A stretch of DNA of 64,000 nucleotides from Knufia peltigerae. Its lineage: Eukaryota > Ascomycota > Eurotiomycetes > Chaetothyriales > Trichomeriaceae. The DNA lies in the NCBI GenBank assembly GCA_030247855.1, contig JAPDRN010000016.1, positions 248,001-312,000 on the forward strand, written 5' to 3'. Below the pieces are notes generated by a model that saw nothing but the letters and a program-made list of their open reading frames with translations, searched no databases and was not told where the DNA came from. Positions 22,876 through 34,926 of this stretch are shown here, one piece after another. A program made the position numbers and the translations under genes. Positions within the stretch are counted from its first letter, which is position 1, and every line of letters begins with the position of its first letter.

Positions 22876-23632
22876 TAAATTTTCAGTAATGTGAGGTGGA
22901 CGAGATTTGCTAATCATGTGGGAAGCATGTGATGATAACTTTGCATAATGGCGCTTCAGCGAGATGGGAAACACTCAAACCACGAGTATGACGACTGATT
23001 TCACGATGAATTGAAATTGTATTGCTATTGATTGTAATGGAGTTAGAATCTGATCTGGCCTTTATCCTACGCCGTCTGCTCGATTAAAAATGAGATATGT
23101 TCTTCTCAATCCTGTGCTGTTCAAAGTTAGCTCTCAGACTCAATTGCGCCTATAGTTATCCACACTCTCGTAGCGGGTACAACGTCATACTGTAAACAAA
23201 CGCCAAGCTTTGCCCCAGGTCACGCGACGTAGTGAGTTATTTGAACAGTGCAGCTTCACAGGCAACCAAGTTTGGTTCGACACTGCAACACCTTCTATCA
23301 AAAGACCTTTGAATTGATATCGGCCGGCTACCATAACACATAGTCGTCTCGCAAGTTATGTTCAGCGCGGAAGGAGTCGAAGAAGGAAATCTTCATGCAA
23401 TACTATAAAGCGCCAGGTTCTTACAACACGGTGAGGATAAGGCAGTAGCCACCAATGAATTGAATGTTGCCTGTTTGACGACGAACCCGTCGCTGGTGGC
23501 TGGAATCTATAACTTCATCGTCCTAATACCGTCCTGAGATACCCGACTTAACATCGATACGATTGTCTTTCAACTCCTGTTCATCCTGATCCGGTTTCCC
23601 CCATCATCCCAGACACCATCACATCTTTCGAA
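22876..23632. other. Spacer between the two CFEM genes
   Basis: 3' region of the first CFEM gene and promoter of the second. Nothing else recognised. Confidence 0.5.
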
Positions 23633-24392
23633 ATGGTTGACCTCCCTCTCCTTCTTGCGACACTCTGCCTCTGGTTTGCCAATCAAGCAACCGCTCAAGC
23701 AGACGTTGATCAATGTGCCGTAAGTGTGTTCCCGAGAAAAAATCTTAATGCTTGAGCTGAGCGGGATCTAGTTGACCTGCATTGCAAACGTCAACGGCAC
23801 CAATTGTTCTCAAAGGTAAGAGAAGAAACTTTCGAGGTCGCACTTCATGTCCTGACTCGACCCTCAGTCAATGGCCATGTCTCTGCGCAAATGACATGTA
23901 TATCGAACGGATGAACAACTGCACCATTGCGTCGTGCAATGCCACAGCCCAACAAGGTATGGACTTTGCCGACTATCATCAGGAAGACGAGTGTTGGCAA
24001 TGGTCTGACTTTTCCCAGATACCTTTACAGTCGTTGCACAACTGTGTGCCATATTCGACGTACCTTTGACGATTGGTCCTGAGGCCACTGTTCCTATCTC
24101 TTCCTCCGATCTCCTCTTCAGTACGGTAGCAATACCTACCCAATCGTCCTTACCTCCTGTCATCACCTCGAATGGCGCGAGCGCAAGCTCGACGACTGTC
24201 TCCAGTCAGTCCTCTTCTGGTACCTCGCAAACCAGCTCGGTGACCTCGATCTCGTCCTCATCCTCATCTACGATCACGGCACCGTCACCTTTGTCAACAA
24301 GCGGATCAACTCGACTCAGTGTTCCCTTAGAGAAGACGCTAGCATTCGTGGCTGTGATGGCCAGCACATTTAATTGGCTGTTTGTGTTATAG
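23633..24392 (+). CDS. Small CFEM-domain protein with Ser/Thr-rich stalk and GPI-type C-terminus
   Basis: Exons 23633-23719, 23772-23815, 23868-23956 and 24019-24392 give 197 residues. All three introns carry GTAAG or GTATGG donors and CAG/TAG acceptors. After a signal peptide (MVDLPLLLATLCLWFANQATA) the spliced domain has eight cysteines spaced as in CFEM (QCALTC...NCSQSQWPCLC...NCTIASC...AQLC). A Ser/Thr-rich stalk of about 80 residues follows. The terminal LEKTLAFVAVMASTFNWLFVL resembles a GPI signal or a membrane segment. Expected location is plasma membrane or wall. It lies head to tail behind another CFEM gene. Intron positions within the domain are comparable in the two genes, suggesting an old tandem pair, but the stalks share nothing obvious. 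Confidence 0.82.
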
Positions 24393-25444
24393 TAGGCGGT
24401 GTGAAAAAAAACGACGACTATCCACAACAGGAATTGTTGTAATTGTCGGTACCGAAGAAGCGAAATCAAGACAGGGATGCAGATGATTTTTGTTAAAATA
24501 CAGACCAAAAGGAGAAGAGAGATGGAAGAATTCCAGCATATCGACCCACCGACAAGGCCGCCAATAGACCCTGGTCGAAGTAGAGTGAGGCTAGGAAAGC
24601 AAGGGTGTTTTTGGGTGATCAAGAATGCCCGTCGCTGGAATGGACAAGTGACGGGCAGTTTGCTTACTTACCATGGTTGTCAGTGCTTGTAGACTTGACG
24701 GTGACTGACAGGCTTGCAACCGTCTCTACGTAATCGACATGTTGGGAGATAGAAACATGTTTCCAATTGCTCATCTGTTACAATGGCCGTCTCTAAGGGA
24801 GGGTGGGCCTAAATTGGACCTCTGATCACTTTGCCTGTTTAGTCAAAGTGAAGCTCCAAGGCTGGCCGTTCGTTCATGGAAGCTTCGAAATGGTGGGCAC
24901 TAAAGGCCAATGGCGGCGCCGGGGAACTCGTCTGAACCAGCATTGTGGGAAGAAGTCGAGTTGATACGGAGTGTCCGGTAAGGGTGTTTGGACACAAGCC
25001 TCACCAAAATTCCCACAAGCTGGTTCATCCCATCTCCCAACCCCAGCACCACTATTGGGAGAAGACGTCACCACAGCAAGGGATATGCTCGTCGAACAGC
25101 TAGAATTGGGAAAGGGACGATACTTGACTACGCCCTACAAGTAGATGGTGCGAAGTGGCTCAGACGAGTCGAACTTCGTTTCCGACGGGTGGTGGCACAA
25201 GGGCAATCATACAATACGAGATAAGTCAGCCTGTCGGGAAGCGAGAAGGATGAAAAGTCTTCCAAGGTGCGTCTACTCGTGATTGAACGCAGTAATAACT
25301 CGTTGCTTTGAATCAATGCTGCTACACCTGAACGTCGACAACGAACAAGAATAATAAGATTTTGTTCCTGCATACACCAAGTGCGCCGTCTCGTTCCCTC
25401 GGCCGTCGTCGTGCTTCTATGCCTGCGCGCGCTGCTATTCGACC
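24393..25444. other. Region upstream of the Erf4-like gene
   Basis: No gene recognised. An undetected first exon of the Erf4-like gene might lie here, since its frame has no early ATG; I could not find a convincing exon with matching phase. Confidence 0.4.
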
Positions 25445-27067
25445 GTGGCCGCGTCTCCCAATCTCCCTAATCCATCCCTCCCACAAATCTCTGCCGCCGA
25501 TTCTTCCTCCATCACGGACGCCTCAAACATCCCTCGCTCTCATCTTTCACCGCGGGCGCTTGAAAAGCAGCCTGTCAGAGATGCTCGTCCGGCCATAACC
25601 TCGTCCTCGCTTGACAGACCAATCCCTCCGGTTCCAGCGGCAGCGGCAGATCCAGGGCGGCCAGCAGCGCAAGGGCCAGACCCGTTATTGTTGACGTCGT
25701 CGTCTGCGGCCCGTCCGCCTGTCACCGAGCACGCACCCTTCGACCTGTCGCCGTCACGTCCACACACCACGGCGCAGAGCCAGAGAAGATCTTTTCTCGA
25801 AGCTCTGCTAGCCCGACCGACCAACAAGAAAGTCCTCCCCCCAGACCATCGATCTGCCACCTCTCGCATCTTGAATCCCATCAACCACGTTCCTCGACCC
25901 ACCAAGGTGCGAGTGCAACCTCAGGAGCTGCAGCACAACCACCAACACCAGTCCTCGGCGGAAATTGGTTCTGGCGAAGTCCATACCCTCCTGAGCCTCC
26001 CCGAGCAACGTCGCTCGAGACAGCACTCCCCGACCGATCCCATCGTCGAACACAGCCCTCACCTCGCACCACAGGCAGCGGGCAGCCGCACCAGCGTCGG
26101 CTTGCCTCACGGTCACCAGCGCGCCGCCAACGTCCAAGAACCGCTGTCGTCCTCTCCCCCAGGAATCGGTCTGATGGTTGATCTCGAAAAACAAGGGGCT
26201 GTCAATGGCATCAAAGAGCCCGAACAACGATCACAACTCCCCTCGAGGTTCAGCACTCGAGATCGTAAAGATGTGGTAGACCAGGGTACTTCGGTTCTGG
26301 GCCAGAGTTATGGTGTCAACCCTCTCGATCAACCCCTCCAGCCGCCACGCCGCATCACGTCCCATCACTCCCTGAGACGAGCCCAGTCTGCCGCCTCGAT
26401 ACACTCTGCGGGCTTTACACGGGCGAACACGGACGGGACTGCGCCCGTCAGTGGCTCACAAGAGGAAGAAACTGGCCCAGGTTATCCCGGCGTCGAAGAA
26501 GGTAGCGTCGGCGAGGAACTTGTATGGGGCATATCGCATCCTTGTTTCCCACATCTCAATCCTCATGTTCCCATCAATTCCCCCGAATACGAAGCCACGC
26601 GGATCATTCGAATACGAAGAGATTGGATGGTTCTTGGCGATCTGGCTCCTACATTTTCCAATATCTATCCCGAGATTCTCGACCCCCTGATGCAGGAGCA
26701 AGAGTTCCGCTATGTCATTGAGCACATCAATCAAACCTTGGTCCAAGCGTACGATCCCTTTTCTGCTTGGAATTGGTTTGATGGATTCATGGGCTTGATG
26801 ACTGGTTGGTTCTGGGAAGACTTTCGACCCACCGGTCTCAAGGGTCAATTAAAGGGTTTGGAAGAATGGCTAGAAGACTGGAATCATACAGTCGGTGCGA
26901 GAGACGGAGTGAAGATCATACCGCTTCGACGGACAGGGTACATGAATATCGACATTCAAATCCCCGATCCTCAAGTAAGAGTGGTTGGTGATGGAGATGT
27001 CGAGTCTCAACAACCACCTCCGACAGCACAGGCTCCTGATACAAACGGCGGTCCAAAGTCTCCTTGA
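25445..27067 (+). CDS. erf4: Erf4/Golgin A7-domain protein, Ras palmitoyltransferase cofactor (start unresolved)
   Basis: The frame is open from about 25358 to the stop at 27067. Its C-terminal third is an Erf4/Golgin A7 domain: EATRIIRIRRDWMVLGDLAPTFS, YPEILDPLMQEQEFRYVIEHINQTL, YDPFSAWNWFDGFMGLMTGWFWEDF and LKGLEEWLEDWN. Erf4 partners the DHHC enzyme Erf2 in palmitoylating Ras at the ER/Golgi. The N-terminal 350 residues are disordered and rich in Pro, Ser, Gln and His. No ATG exists in this frame before 26174 (LMVDLEKQG). Translation may begin there (298 residues), from an upstream exon I could not define, or at a GTG near 25445; alternatively a base error broke the 5' end. An ATG at 25418 lies in another frame. 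Domain identity is firm, the start is not. Confidence 0.75.
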   Translation: MAASPNLPNPSLPQISAADSSSITDASNIPRSHLSPRALEKQPVRDARPAITSSSLDRPIPPVPAAAADPGRPAAQGPDPLLLTSSSAARPPVTEHAPFDLSPSRPHTTAQSQRRSFLEALLARPTNKKVLPPDHRSATSRILNPINHVPRPTKVRVQPQELQHNHQHQSSAEIGSGEVHTLLSLPEQRRSRQHSPTDPIVEHSPHLAPQAAGSRTSVGLPHGHQRAANVQEPLSSSPPGIGLMVDLEKQGAVNGIKEPEQRSQLPSRFSTRDRKDVVDQGTSVLGQSYGVNPLDQPLQPPRRITSHHSLRRAQSAASIHSAGFTRANTDGTAPVSGSQEEETGPGYPGVEEGSVGEELVWGISHPCFPHLNPHVPINSPEYEATRIIRIRRDWMVLGDLAPTFSNIYPEILDPLMQEQEFRYVIEHINQTLVQAYDPFSAWNWFDGFMGLMTGWFWEDFRPTGLKGQLKGLEEWLEDWNHTVGARDGVKIIPLRRTGYMNIDIQIPDPQVRVVGDGDVESQQPPPTAQAPDTNGGPKSP

Positions 27068-27437
27068 GACAGAAGAAGAAGCCGACATTGTCAAAACTCA
27101 TTTCTTGGATTCCCGTCCCTTGTTTCCTTTTTGACAGGCACAGGGACATTTTATTCTGTTGATGAAGGATTTGAAAAATCCTCGACCTTGATTTCATTTG
27201 TGTCGGCACCAGAGATATTGGATATGGTATGATGGAGCTTGTTGTTGTTGTTGTTGTTGTCTATACAAGGAGTAGATTTGTACGCATTGAAAGCGTTTCA
27301 GCATGGCGTTTTTGATACCACACATTGGGGGGGCGATATCGGTATGGATACCTATGGATGGGGACCCGATTTTCCAAAGCAGTTGGCTGCATTACGATGG
27401 GTTTATATGGGATGGTTGTCGTGTTTGGGAAGAGGCA

Positions 27438-27444
27438 GAAGAAG

Positions 27445-27473
<29 letters not shown>
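27438..27473. repeat. GAA trinucleotide repeat, about 12 units
   Basis: Perfect GAA units in plus-strand reading, in the 3' flank of the Erf4-like gene. Confidence 0.95.
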
Positions 27474-27475
<2 letters not shown>

Positions 27476-27986
27476 GTACCACCTATACAAGAGTTCTACC
27501 TTGGCTACCTAAGATTACCAGACCGGAGTCGCGCCTTTTGAAAGACTCGTACCGATTAAGAAAGAAGTCAGGTAGTCAGTTGGGTAGTATCAATCAATCA
27601 ACATGGTCAAAAGTATGATTACCCTAATGGCCCATCGGAATGAGAACCATTGACGAGTACGAGTAACGAGTTACCTTGCGGTGTTCCGTAGGTAGGTATT
27701 CGGTAATTCGGTACTCTTTACTTTTTTTTTGCGTACAAAAAATGTACGTTGGCCGTAGTGTAGATTTCTTTCGTTTTTGGTTCAGTCGACGACGATGGGC
27801 GGGGAGGAGGAGACGAGACGAGTGAAGTTGTAAAACATTTTCTTTCCTCGAGGGAGGCAAGGACGAATTTCTCTCCTCCCCCCTCCTTTTCTCAATTGGA
27901 AAACAACCCCCCCCCCCCAAGGTAGGTGAAATTCAAACAACAGTGTCCTTTTTTTGGGAACCTAGGGTAGGTTACTGTCAGGTAGG

Positions 27987-28111
27987 TACTCCGTACGTTA
28001 TTACTCCATACACACATATGGGTACGTACATACAACACGTTACGGAGCATCAACTTCAAGGTATACTCCGTAGATAGGTAACTAATAAATGTAAACCTCG
28101 TATACTCCGTA
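27987..28111. repeat. Three TACTCCGTA copies within 125 bp
   Basis: Perfect copies at 27987-27995, 28064-28072 and 28103-28111, the densest group in the window. Confidence 0.9.
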
Positions 28112-28332
28112 CAAGTATATCCATGACTCCCCACCCATACTTTTGTGTGTCATCATCAATCATCAATCAATCATCACCTAGATTAGGTAAATTTCCTCAA
28201 ATAGGTACCTACCTAGTAGCTATATATATATATTGTACCTCCGTAGTCGGGTTAGAAAAGAAAGGCCAAAGGTAATATACCCTGGTTATGCTCCTCGAGT
28301 AACGTCATGTACGGGACTTTTTTTTTCCCTCT

Positions 28333-28358
28333 CTTCTTCTTCTTCTTCTTCTTCTTCT
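28333..28358. repeat. CTT trinucleotide repeat
   Basis: About eight or nine CTT units; with the GAA array 0.9 kb upstream it forms a potential inverted purine/pyrimidine pair. Confidence 0.95.
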
Positions 28359-29582
28359 ACTACTATTTTTGAAACTCTTCAATTTCTCGATTCTGCCTTT
28401 TCCACTCCGTATTCGTACCTGACCGCATTGTCCAATAAAGAAAGGTCCCGGTGACTACTATACGCAGGGGAACCATGTAGGCAGGGAAGAAGTAGCGTCA
28501 GGCAGAGCCCACCCAAAAAAAGTACCGTGCTTTGTTGTTGATCGGATCGCACAGATGTGCCGATCATTTACGAGGTACTCGTACCTGGGTACGGAGTAGA
28601 TTCCAGGGTAATTGACCACAAGGTACAAGGTTGGTTACCTGACTCTGTATTTACCACTGGCCACGCACTAGGATATACCTCGTTACTCCATCCTGTATTG
28701 TATAATAATCCATTCCAAGTCAGACGTCAGAGGGGGAGGCATCTCCTTTCTCCTCCCCCTTTCCCCCTTGTTGACAACACACACCAGACACATCACACTC
28801 GGTTTTCTTTTTTCGGAAATGGCAGAGAAGAAGAAACAAGGCACAAATGAGAACAAGTACCCGGTACTGCCAATTTGCTGACATTCCCCCATCTCAGAAT
28901 TGACAAATCGAAATCAGTCCGAGCCTTGCCTGCCCATCTCATTTTCCCATCATCATCATCGCTTGCCCACGAGCACTGCCGCTAAAGAATGAAAACAACA
29001 TTCGAGCTAGTCAATGAAAAAAAGGGTGACAGAAACTGAAGACGTGCGGTAAAGCCTTCGGTGGTTCAACTCGTACGAATACAGCACAACTTTGCAAAAC
29101 AATGATACAATACATGCATCCGCTCTAAAAAAAAAGAAAAACATGAGAGAAGAGATGGCATCCCAAGAGAGAGTAATACAACAAAAACAAAAATGCAGAA
29201 CAAAAAAAAACAAGAGAAACTGAAGTGAAAATATTCAAGCTGACCACCCATTTTCTCGCACGTCTATCCTCGACATGCCAATTTTTGGTTGTAAATCGGA
29301 CACAGCCATGGAATCTTTCTTCTCCCTTCCTGGCAACTTATCCCATCCCGAACATTTTCGTAATCATACAATCGTGGTGATTTGAAAAGCGTGGTGCTCG
29401 TACTCATACAAATCATAGATCATGCAGTAAAAGGTGTTAAAAAGTCATCCCAGTGGCAAATAAAAGAGGTTGTGCCAACAAAAGAGAGAGTCCGAAGGTG
29501 GTAATTAATATGATCTTGTCGTATTCTCATAAAATTGCAGAAGGTCGTTGTTCCACCGACTCATTTGCGAGCCTTTGTTTGA

Positions 29583-30802
29583 TCAACTCGAGCCAGCTTG
29601 TTGTCGATCAGATTGACCCGTGGTACCACCGCCAGGGAGAAGATCCAAGCAGACTGTGAAGATGTGAGTGATTTGTTCTTCCCAAATACCCATCTCGAAG
29701 TCCACCAATCCATATTGTTCAATCTGATCACACAAATCGATGAGCTCGTCGACCAAATTTGTCATCTTCTCGCTAGAGAGCATGTTCTCAGAAAGCCTAG
29801 TTGTTCGCACTGCCTCTTCTGTGAGTTCTTTCTGCTTTTGACCAAGGGCTTCCCAGCAGAGATTTAGCTCTGTCCACAGCTCGATTCGATCCGAGTGACT
29901 GGCTTCGTCGTCATGATGCAGTCCTATACCAATATAAGTAAATCATCGTATACAGACAGAGCAGTAGAAGACTCACCGAGGGCGTCCACAGAGTTCACTA
30001 GCCAACGCGTGGCGGCGAGGATTTTCTCGCTTGCTTCAATCACTCTACCTGCGATGATGAGGTCGAAAATGCTTCTGACCCCCTGTCTATATTCTCGCAG
30101 ACTCTCTTGCAGCACCTCGTGCTTACTGTCCCGAGGCGCGTCACTTTCGGACCGTTGTCGCTGCGGGACCTGGGGGAATTCAACCTGACCGCCTGGGTAG
30201 GTTGAGGGAACCGGAGCACGCGTTGTTGGTACAGTGCCATATATGCTTTGTTCTGCCTGTGTCGTCAGATACTGTGACGAACTAGGCCCAACTCCTGCCA
30301 GCGCTGCCTGATCTCCCTGGGGCATATACTGCGGTACCGCAAATTGGCTCGCCATAACCTCAAGCGCCTGCCGTTGCGAATATGGAATGTTGTCATACAT
30401 GGACTGCCCGCCAACAGGACGAAGCATGGTGCCCTGCGCAAACTGTCCATATTGCTGCTGTTGCTGCTGTTGTTGCGAAGGCGAAGGAGTGACTGATGCT
30501 TGTCTGGACGCCTCTTGAACGTAAGCGGGCGAGTACTGCATTTGGACGCCTTGCATCGGACTGCCGCCCTGCATCTGCGGAGCGCCATACTGTTGCTCGG
30601 GGAATCCGTAGCCCTGATAACTTGGGACATATGGTCGAGGCGTCAATGCAGATGAGCCCGTGTCACTCCTAGTAGGGGTGGCTGTTTGCGCATACCGATC
30701 ACTAGACGGAGGTCCCATAGGCTGGCCTGGTAATGGCAGTGGCTGAGTTGGTGTTTGGTATGGTGGTCCATACTGCGTACGTCGACGGTCATTGCCGTCC
30801 AT
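29583..30802 (-). CDS. Conserved fungal protein of unknown function, Pro/Gln-rich N-terminus
   Basis: Exon 1 (30802-29977) and exon 2 (29923-29583), with a 53 nt intron (GTGAGT...TATAG), encode 388 residues. Residues 1-215 are low complexity, rich in Pro, Gln, Tyr and Ser, including an eight-residue polyglutamine run from CTG/TTG codons near 30450. The C-terminal 150 residues are helical and ordered: HEVLQESLREYRQGVRSIFDLIIAGRV, then IELWTELNLCWEALGQKQKELTEE and LIDLCDQIEQYGLVDFEMGIWEEQI. From memory this resembles a filamentous-ascomycete family without a characterised member; I assign no function. It has no signal peptide or membrane segment. The upstream 4 kb holds no recognisable gene, so its promoter region is unusually isolated. 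Confidence 0.8.
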
Positions 30803-33800
30803 TTAAGGAAAGACAACTCGTGTGTTCGGCGCCAGGGTGATGAATTGATGAGCAAGCCTCCGCGCAAACCGTAGTGCGATATATTGCGGCCAACGGGATA
30901 GTACCCTCCTTTTCCTCTGGTTGCCACCCTTTGACAATAGACAATTTATGTCTCCTCATGCAACCAAGCACAACTGCTGTGAGGTATGCCGCCGAGGCTA
31001 GAGGGTAGTGTTCAATGTGGAGTGTCGATCGTCAACGGCCGGCCCAGTGACTATAATATGCCGCAGACTGCAGCCACCCAGCACCACGCCTTCGATCCGA
31101 CAACGAGAAACCGGGTTAGTGACTCGATCGGACAATCTTGCGCCAATGGGTCTGAGAGTTCTGGCAGGATAGATCGCAATTGCCGCAGTCGGGCAGTGTT
31201 GGAGTGACGTGGCGGATGGCCGTGGCAAGTATTGGTGATAGATATGCAGATATTCAGAAAAAAGAAGACCACTCCGCCCGCTGTCAATGCCTTGTCGATA
31301 CGTCCAGGCCCAAGTCTAGGAACGTACGCCCAGTCACCAATTTGGAAAACCACTTCTGCCCAACTCGCAGAGCATGAAACGTGCGGCCGAGGAGGGTGGG
31401 GCGAGGTGCGAGGTTTTGGACCGGGCGCGAGATGGCGATGCAAAGGACCAAGTATGTATTAAGAGGGAAAAAGATCGTACGAAGGAAAGTCAAAGGAGCG
31501 TTTGGTTGGCAAAAAGGAAGGAGAGAAGATGCAGGCAAGTTACCTTGAGATTTGAGGGAGGGAAGAACGTATACAAAGAGGCCTAAGGATGCAGATGCAG
31601 TGGCAGGTGGGAATTGCCAAATGCGCACACAACGCAAGAGCCCACGGCAGGACTTTTTGACAGGGAACAACTTGATGGGGAATGGCGTCGATACAACATG
31701 GCAGTCGACCGAATAATGGGTCGCAGGTACCTGGTATGTCAAGATTGACTCCTCTCTGTGTGAGTGTATAACTAGAGTAGACGCAGAGTGTGTGCCAGCC
31801 AGCGGAAGGGAAAAGGTCTTGACGAGTGGAACAGCGCCACAGACAGGACTGTGCCATACGGATTCTCTCGTAGAGGGAGAAGGGAGGGGACGTGTCATCC
31901 ACTGGACAGCCTGCCGGAGATGGTTCTGGACACGAACTTGCGCAACTCTCTCAGAGGGAGATCCATCGTGTGGTGTAGGGTCTTCAAGGGCGCGTTCTGC
32001 CGCCTGCGCATGGTTCATGGGAGGAGAAATGGCTGACCTGGCTTTGACCTGCTTGGACCTGCTCCGGCCTTGATCCCTTCAATTCAAGCGGAGCTGGGCT
32101 CGTAAGACAACGGAGGCTTTCCTTGAAAAAAGCGGGCAACAAGGGCATGGCCATCTGGTCAGATCCCCGGTTGTGGGCCGTCATTATAGGCTATCCAGAG
32201 TTCGCAGAATCACTTCCTACTGCACACTAACTCACTGGTCCGACAAGGCTTGCATTTGGAGCCTGGCAGCCCACCATCTGCCGGTGTTGCAGGCGAAATT
32301 TAGAGTGTGGCGCCTGAGCAGGGGGGGAAGCTCACTAGAGGTCATTCTTCCTCAGTTAAGGCCTAGCGGTCGAGGAAGTCCTTGCTTAGCTGCCGGGCGC
32401 CCCAAAGGAGCACGCAGCGGCATCAGGATTGGCTGCCTTTGCTGGCCGATCGCTCCTCAGAGTATGCCTGGAGAAGGGACCGATGCGCCTAGGATGGAAA
32501 CCGGTCATCATCCGACGACTTCAAAGTCCGCGCCGGGAGTGGTGTGTTCTCTGCGGTCTGCAATATCCCCTTCTGTGTTGGTGAGTCTTGCTTCGGTCAC
32601 GACCATGTCTTGCGAGTCTTGCTTCATCGCAGTCCTTCCACTCAATTTTAGGGTCCTGGCTAGGTGACACATGTCAAGTACCAATCATGCATCATCTCGT
32701 GTAAGGGTGAACGAGTGCAATGATAACGTACGGATGTAATAAGTCACTAACAGGTCATCTGCTCATGGCTCGACTGTATTCGAATGCATGCTCGGACCAT
32801 AGGATCTGGTGTCCACCACGTCGAGCCGCCTCAGGATGTCTACCTAGTCGTTTGTACTCCGTATATGAATAGTTATTCGTTTGTTCGTTTCATTTGGACA
32901 TGTCAAAACGGAGTCTCAGCATGAGAAGACACAACCAACCAACTTGTGTAGCATTAGCGATCTGTTCTCTGGATTGTCAGAACTCGTTGTGGCTAGGTAG
33001 TTTGAGGTCAATCAAGGTAGATACGACTGCCGTATTCTCCCTCATCTAGGGTTCTGGGTATTCCTCCTGGGGCTTGGGCCATGGGCTGTGCCTCACGTCT
33101 CTTATTAGAAGCCTTGTCCAACCGAACCAGTCGGATGGAAGGCTTACTGCATCGTCCCAAAGATCTGGGGAGCTGTCACCGTCTCGCTAATTAAACCTGC
33201 GCGACGGTTGGACACCGACCCCGAGCTTAGCCTGTGTCGTCTGACCTGTGATCTGTACAGTACACTGCCGTCAAACATAACTGTCGTTGATCATGTCTTC
33301 TTGCCTGGACGCCTCTCGATTGTGACCTGCTTTTGGGCCAACCCATCGGACATCCTATGTTTGTTCGTTGGCCCGCAGCTCGAAGTACCCTTGACCCCTT
33401 GCACCAATGACGACGTTGGCACAATCTCAGATGCGTCAAAATCACGGTGCAACGGCTGCGAAGTGGAAACAAGGACTGCTGCAGCTTGGTTTGTTTCACA
33501 CCTGGTCTTGTTCGCCCTCTAGCCTCGGTAGGACCGGGCGGAAAACCATGAGGTTGTCAGATCGTAAGATTACAGAAGCCCCGTAGCCCATCTCGATATT
33601 CTTTCTCCCTGGCAATTCTCAGTCTCTGTTGTTTACGCCCAGTCCAGGGTTGTCGCACTGGTGCCAACTAACGTACCACACCAGAACCACCCGACCGACA
33701 TTAGACGAGACGAGGTTGATGACGCGCTTCCCCTAGCGTTGAATATCCCTGCACGTCCTTCGTTTCTAATGTGGCTTGACAGCGCGTTTCAGCGTGTAGA

Positions 33801-34926
33801 TTGTTTGATCTCCCGCCTCGAGGATTTTAGACAAGCTCTATAGGCTCTGACCGTCGATGGTGAAACGAACCACATGTCCTGTAGCGTGGTTTTGTAATAT
33901 AGATCGGTTCTTGAAGCATAGTACGAGTGGCTGTACAGGGTACGGAGCATAATATCCTGTAATGGCATTTGCTAATCTGCTGCCTTTGCAAGCTTTGTTG
34001 TCATTGTGCTGGCACAATAGTATAGCACTTGAATCTTCTTCAGCTGCTTGTCGTGCGATTTAAGTCCGAGTATTGTGCGCGACGTATTCAGCATCCTATA
34101 ACATGCTGACCATGTGGCAGTATCAAAGATGTGTCCTGTGGTCAATTTCATGTGCCTAGTATGCGTCGCCGGGGAAAACCAGATGACATCCAGGATAGTG
34201 AGAGATGCTGCATAAAGACCTAGGGTATTGACCTAGGATTCAGGAGTGAAGGCTGCAGATGTGGATCGATCTGCATCGATTGCTTGCAATTACCAGGATC
34301 CATAGGCAAACTCATTTCTCATGCAAACATTGTATGCATCGGTGTCAGCAGCAGCGACGATTGCGAAGAATTTCATGCGAAGAGTTCATTTGTTTCTTGA
34401 TGGCCTGCTGAACACAGTAGAAACGAACACGTGTGGTGACAGTCTCTTTGAGACTCGAGATACAGACAGCGTCGCGATCGAGAGCCTCAGGTGAGCACGG
34501 TCAAGATCGAAAGGTCAACGTCCTCATCGCATGCCTGTGCAACCATGGAGGCTTGAGCAATAAAAGAGCCAACAAGATGCACGCGAGAGCTATCGAATAG
34601 ACATGTAAAGCTCCTCTGGTTTCGTAACACGACCTCCTCGAGCTCCATCCTTTCGCACAAGGTCGACTTAGAAACGTCAACTCTGCTGTGAACTCGCATG
34701 CATGGTATACCGGGTTGATATATACCTGATTATGGAGACTGGCGGTGCTGGAGCAATTCACTTAACAGGTCATGACACACGAGGTACAAGTACACATGCT
34801 AGTTGCTCTCACAATTCGGAACAGGTCAATGATATCCGATTCCTGATGATAGGACAAATTTGGTACACAAAAGTATTTGAACAACAATGTACAGACAAAC
34901 AAGTACCACTGCAGTCGACGAGCGTC
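30803..34926. other. 4.1 kb gene-free region
   Basis: Only unconvincing frames are present. The longest (31284-32018, minus, 244 codons) has no recognisable domain and an odd composition. One TACTCCGTA copy lies at 32855-32863. It may hold long 5' leaders, non-coding RNA or promoter elements; none can be demonstrated. Confidence 0.5.

Larger units (their letters stand above)
27068..29582. other. Low-complexity intergenic block
   Basis: About 2.5 kb rich in simple repeats and homopolymers: TTG repeats (27238-27259), GAA repeats (27438-27473), a 12-C run (27907-27918), TA repeats (28220-28233), CTT repeats (28333-28358) and many GGTAGGTA/TACCTACC words between 27690 and 28210. Four of the eleven TACTCCGTA/TACGGAGTA copies lie here. 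No frame looks like a protein. Confidence 0.6.

Noticed and set aside
22255..22974. Minus-strand frame of 239 codons over the first CFEM gene
   Set aside because: Shadow of the Gly/Ser-rich coding strand.
31284..32018. Minus-strand frame of 244 codons
   Set aside because: No domain, odd composition and no splice support. Likely chance, perhaps in a 5' leader.
32173..33522. Several plus-strand frames of 100-164 codons in the gene-free region
   Set aside because: No domain or splice pattern, and codon choice looks random.
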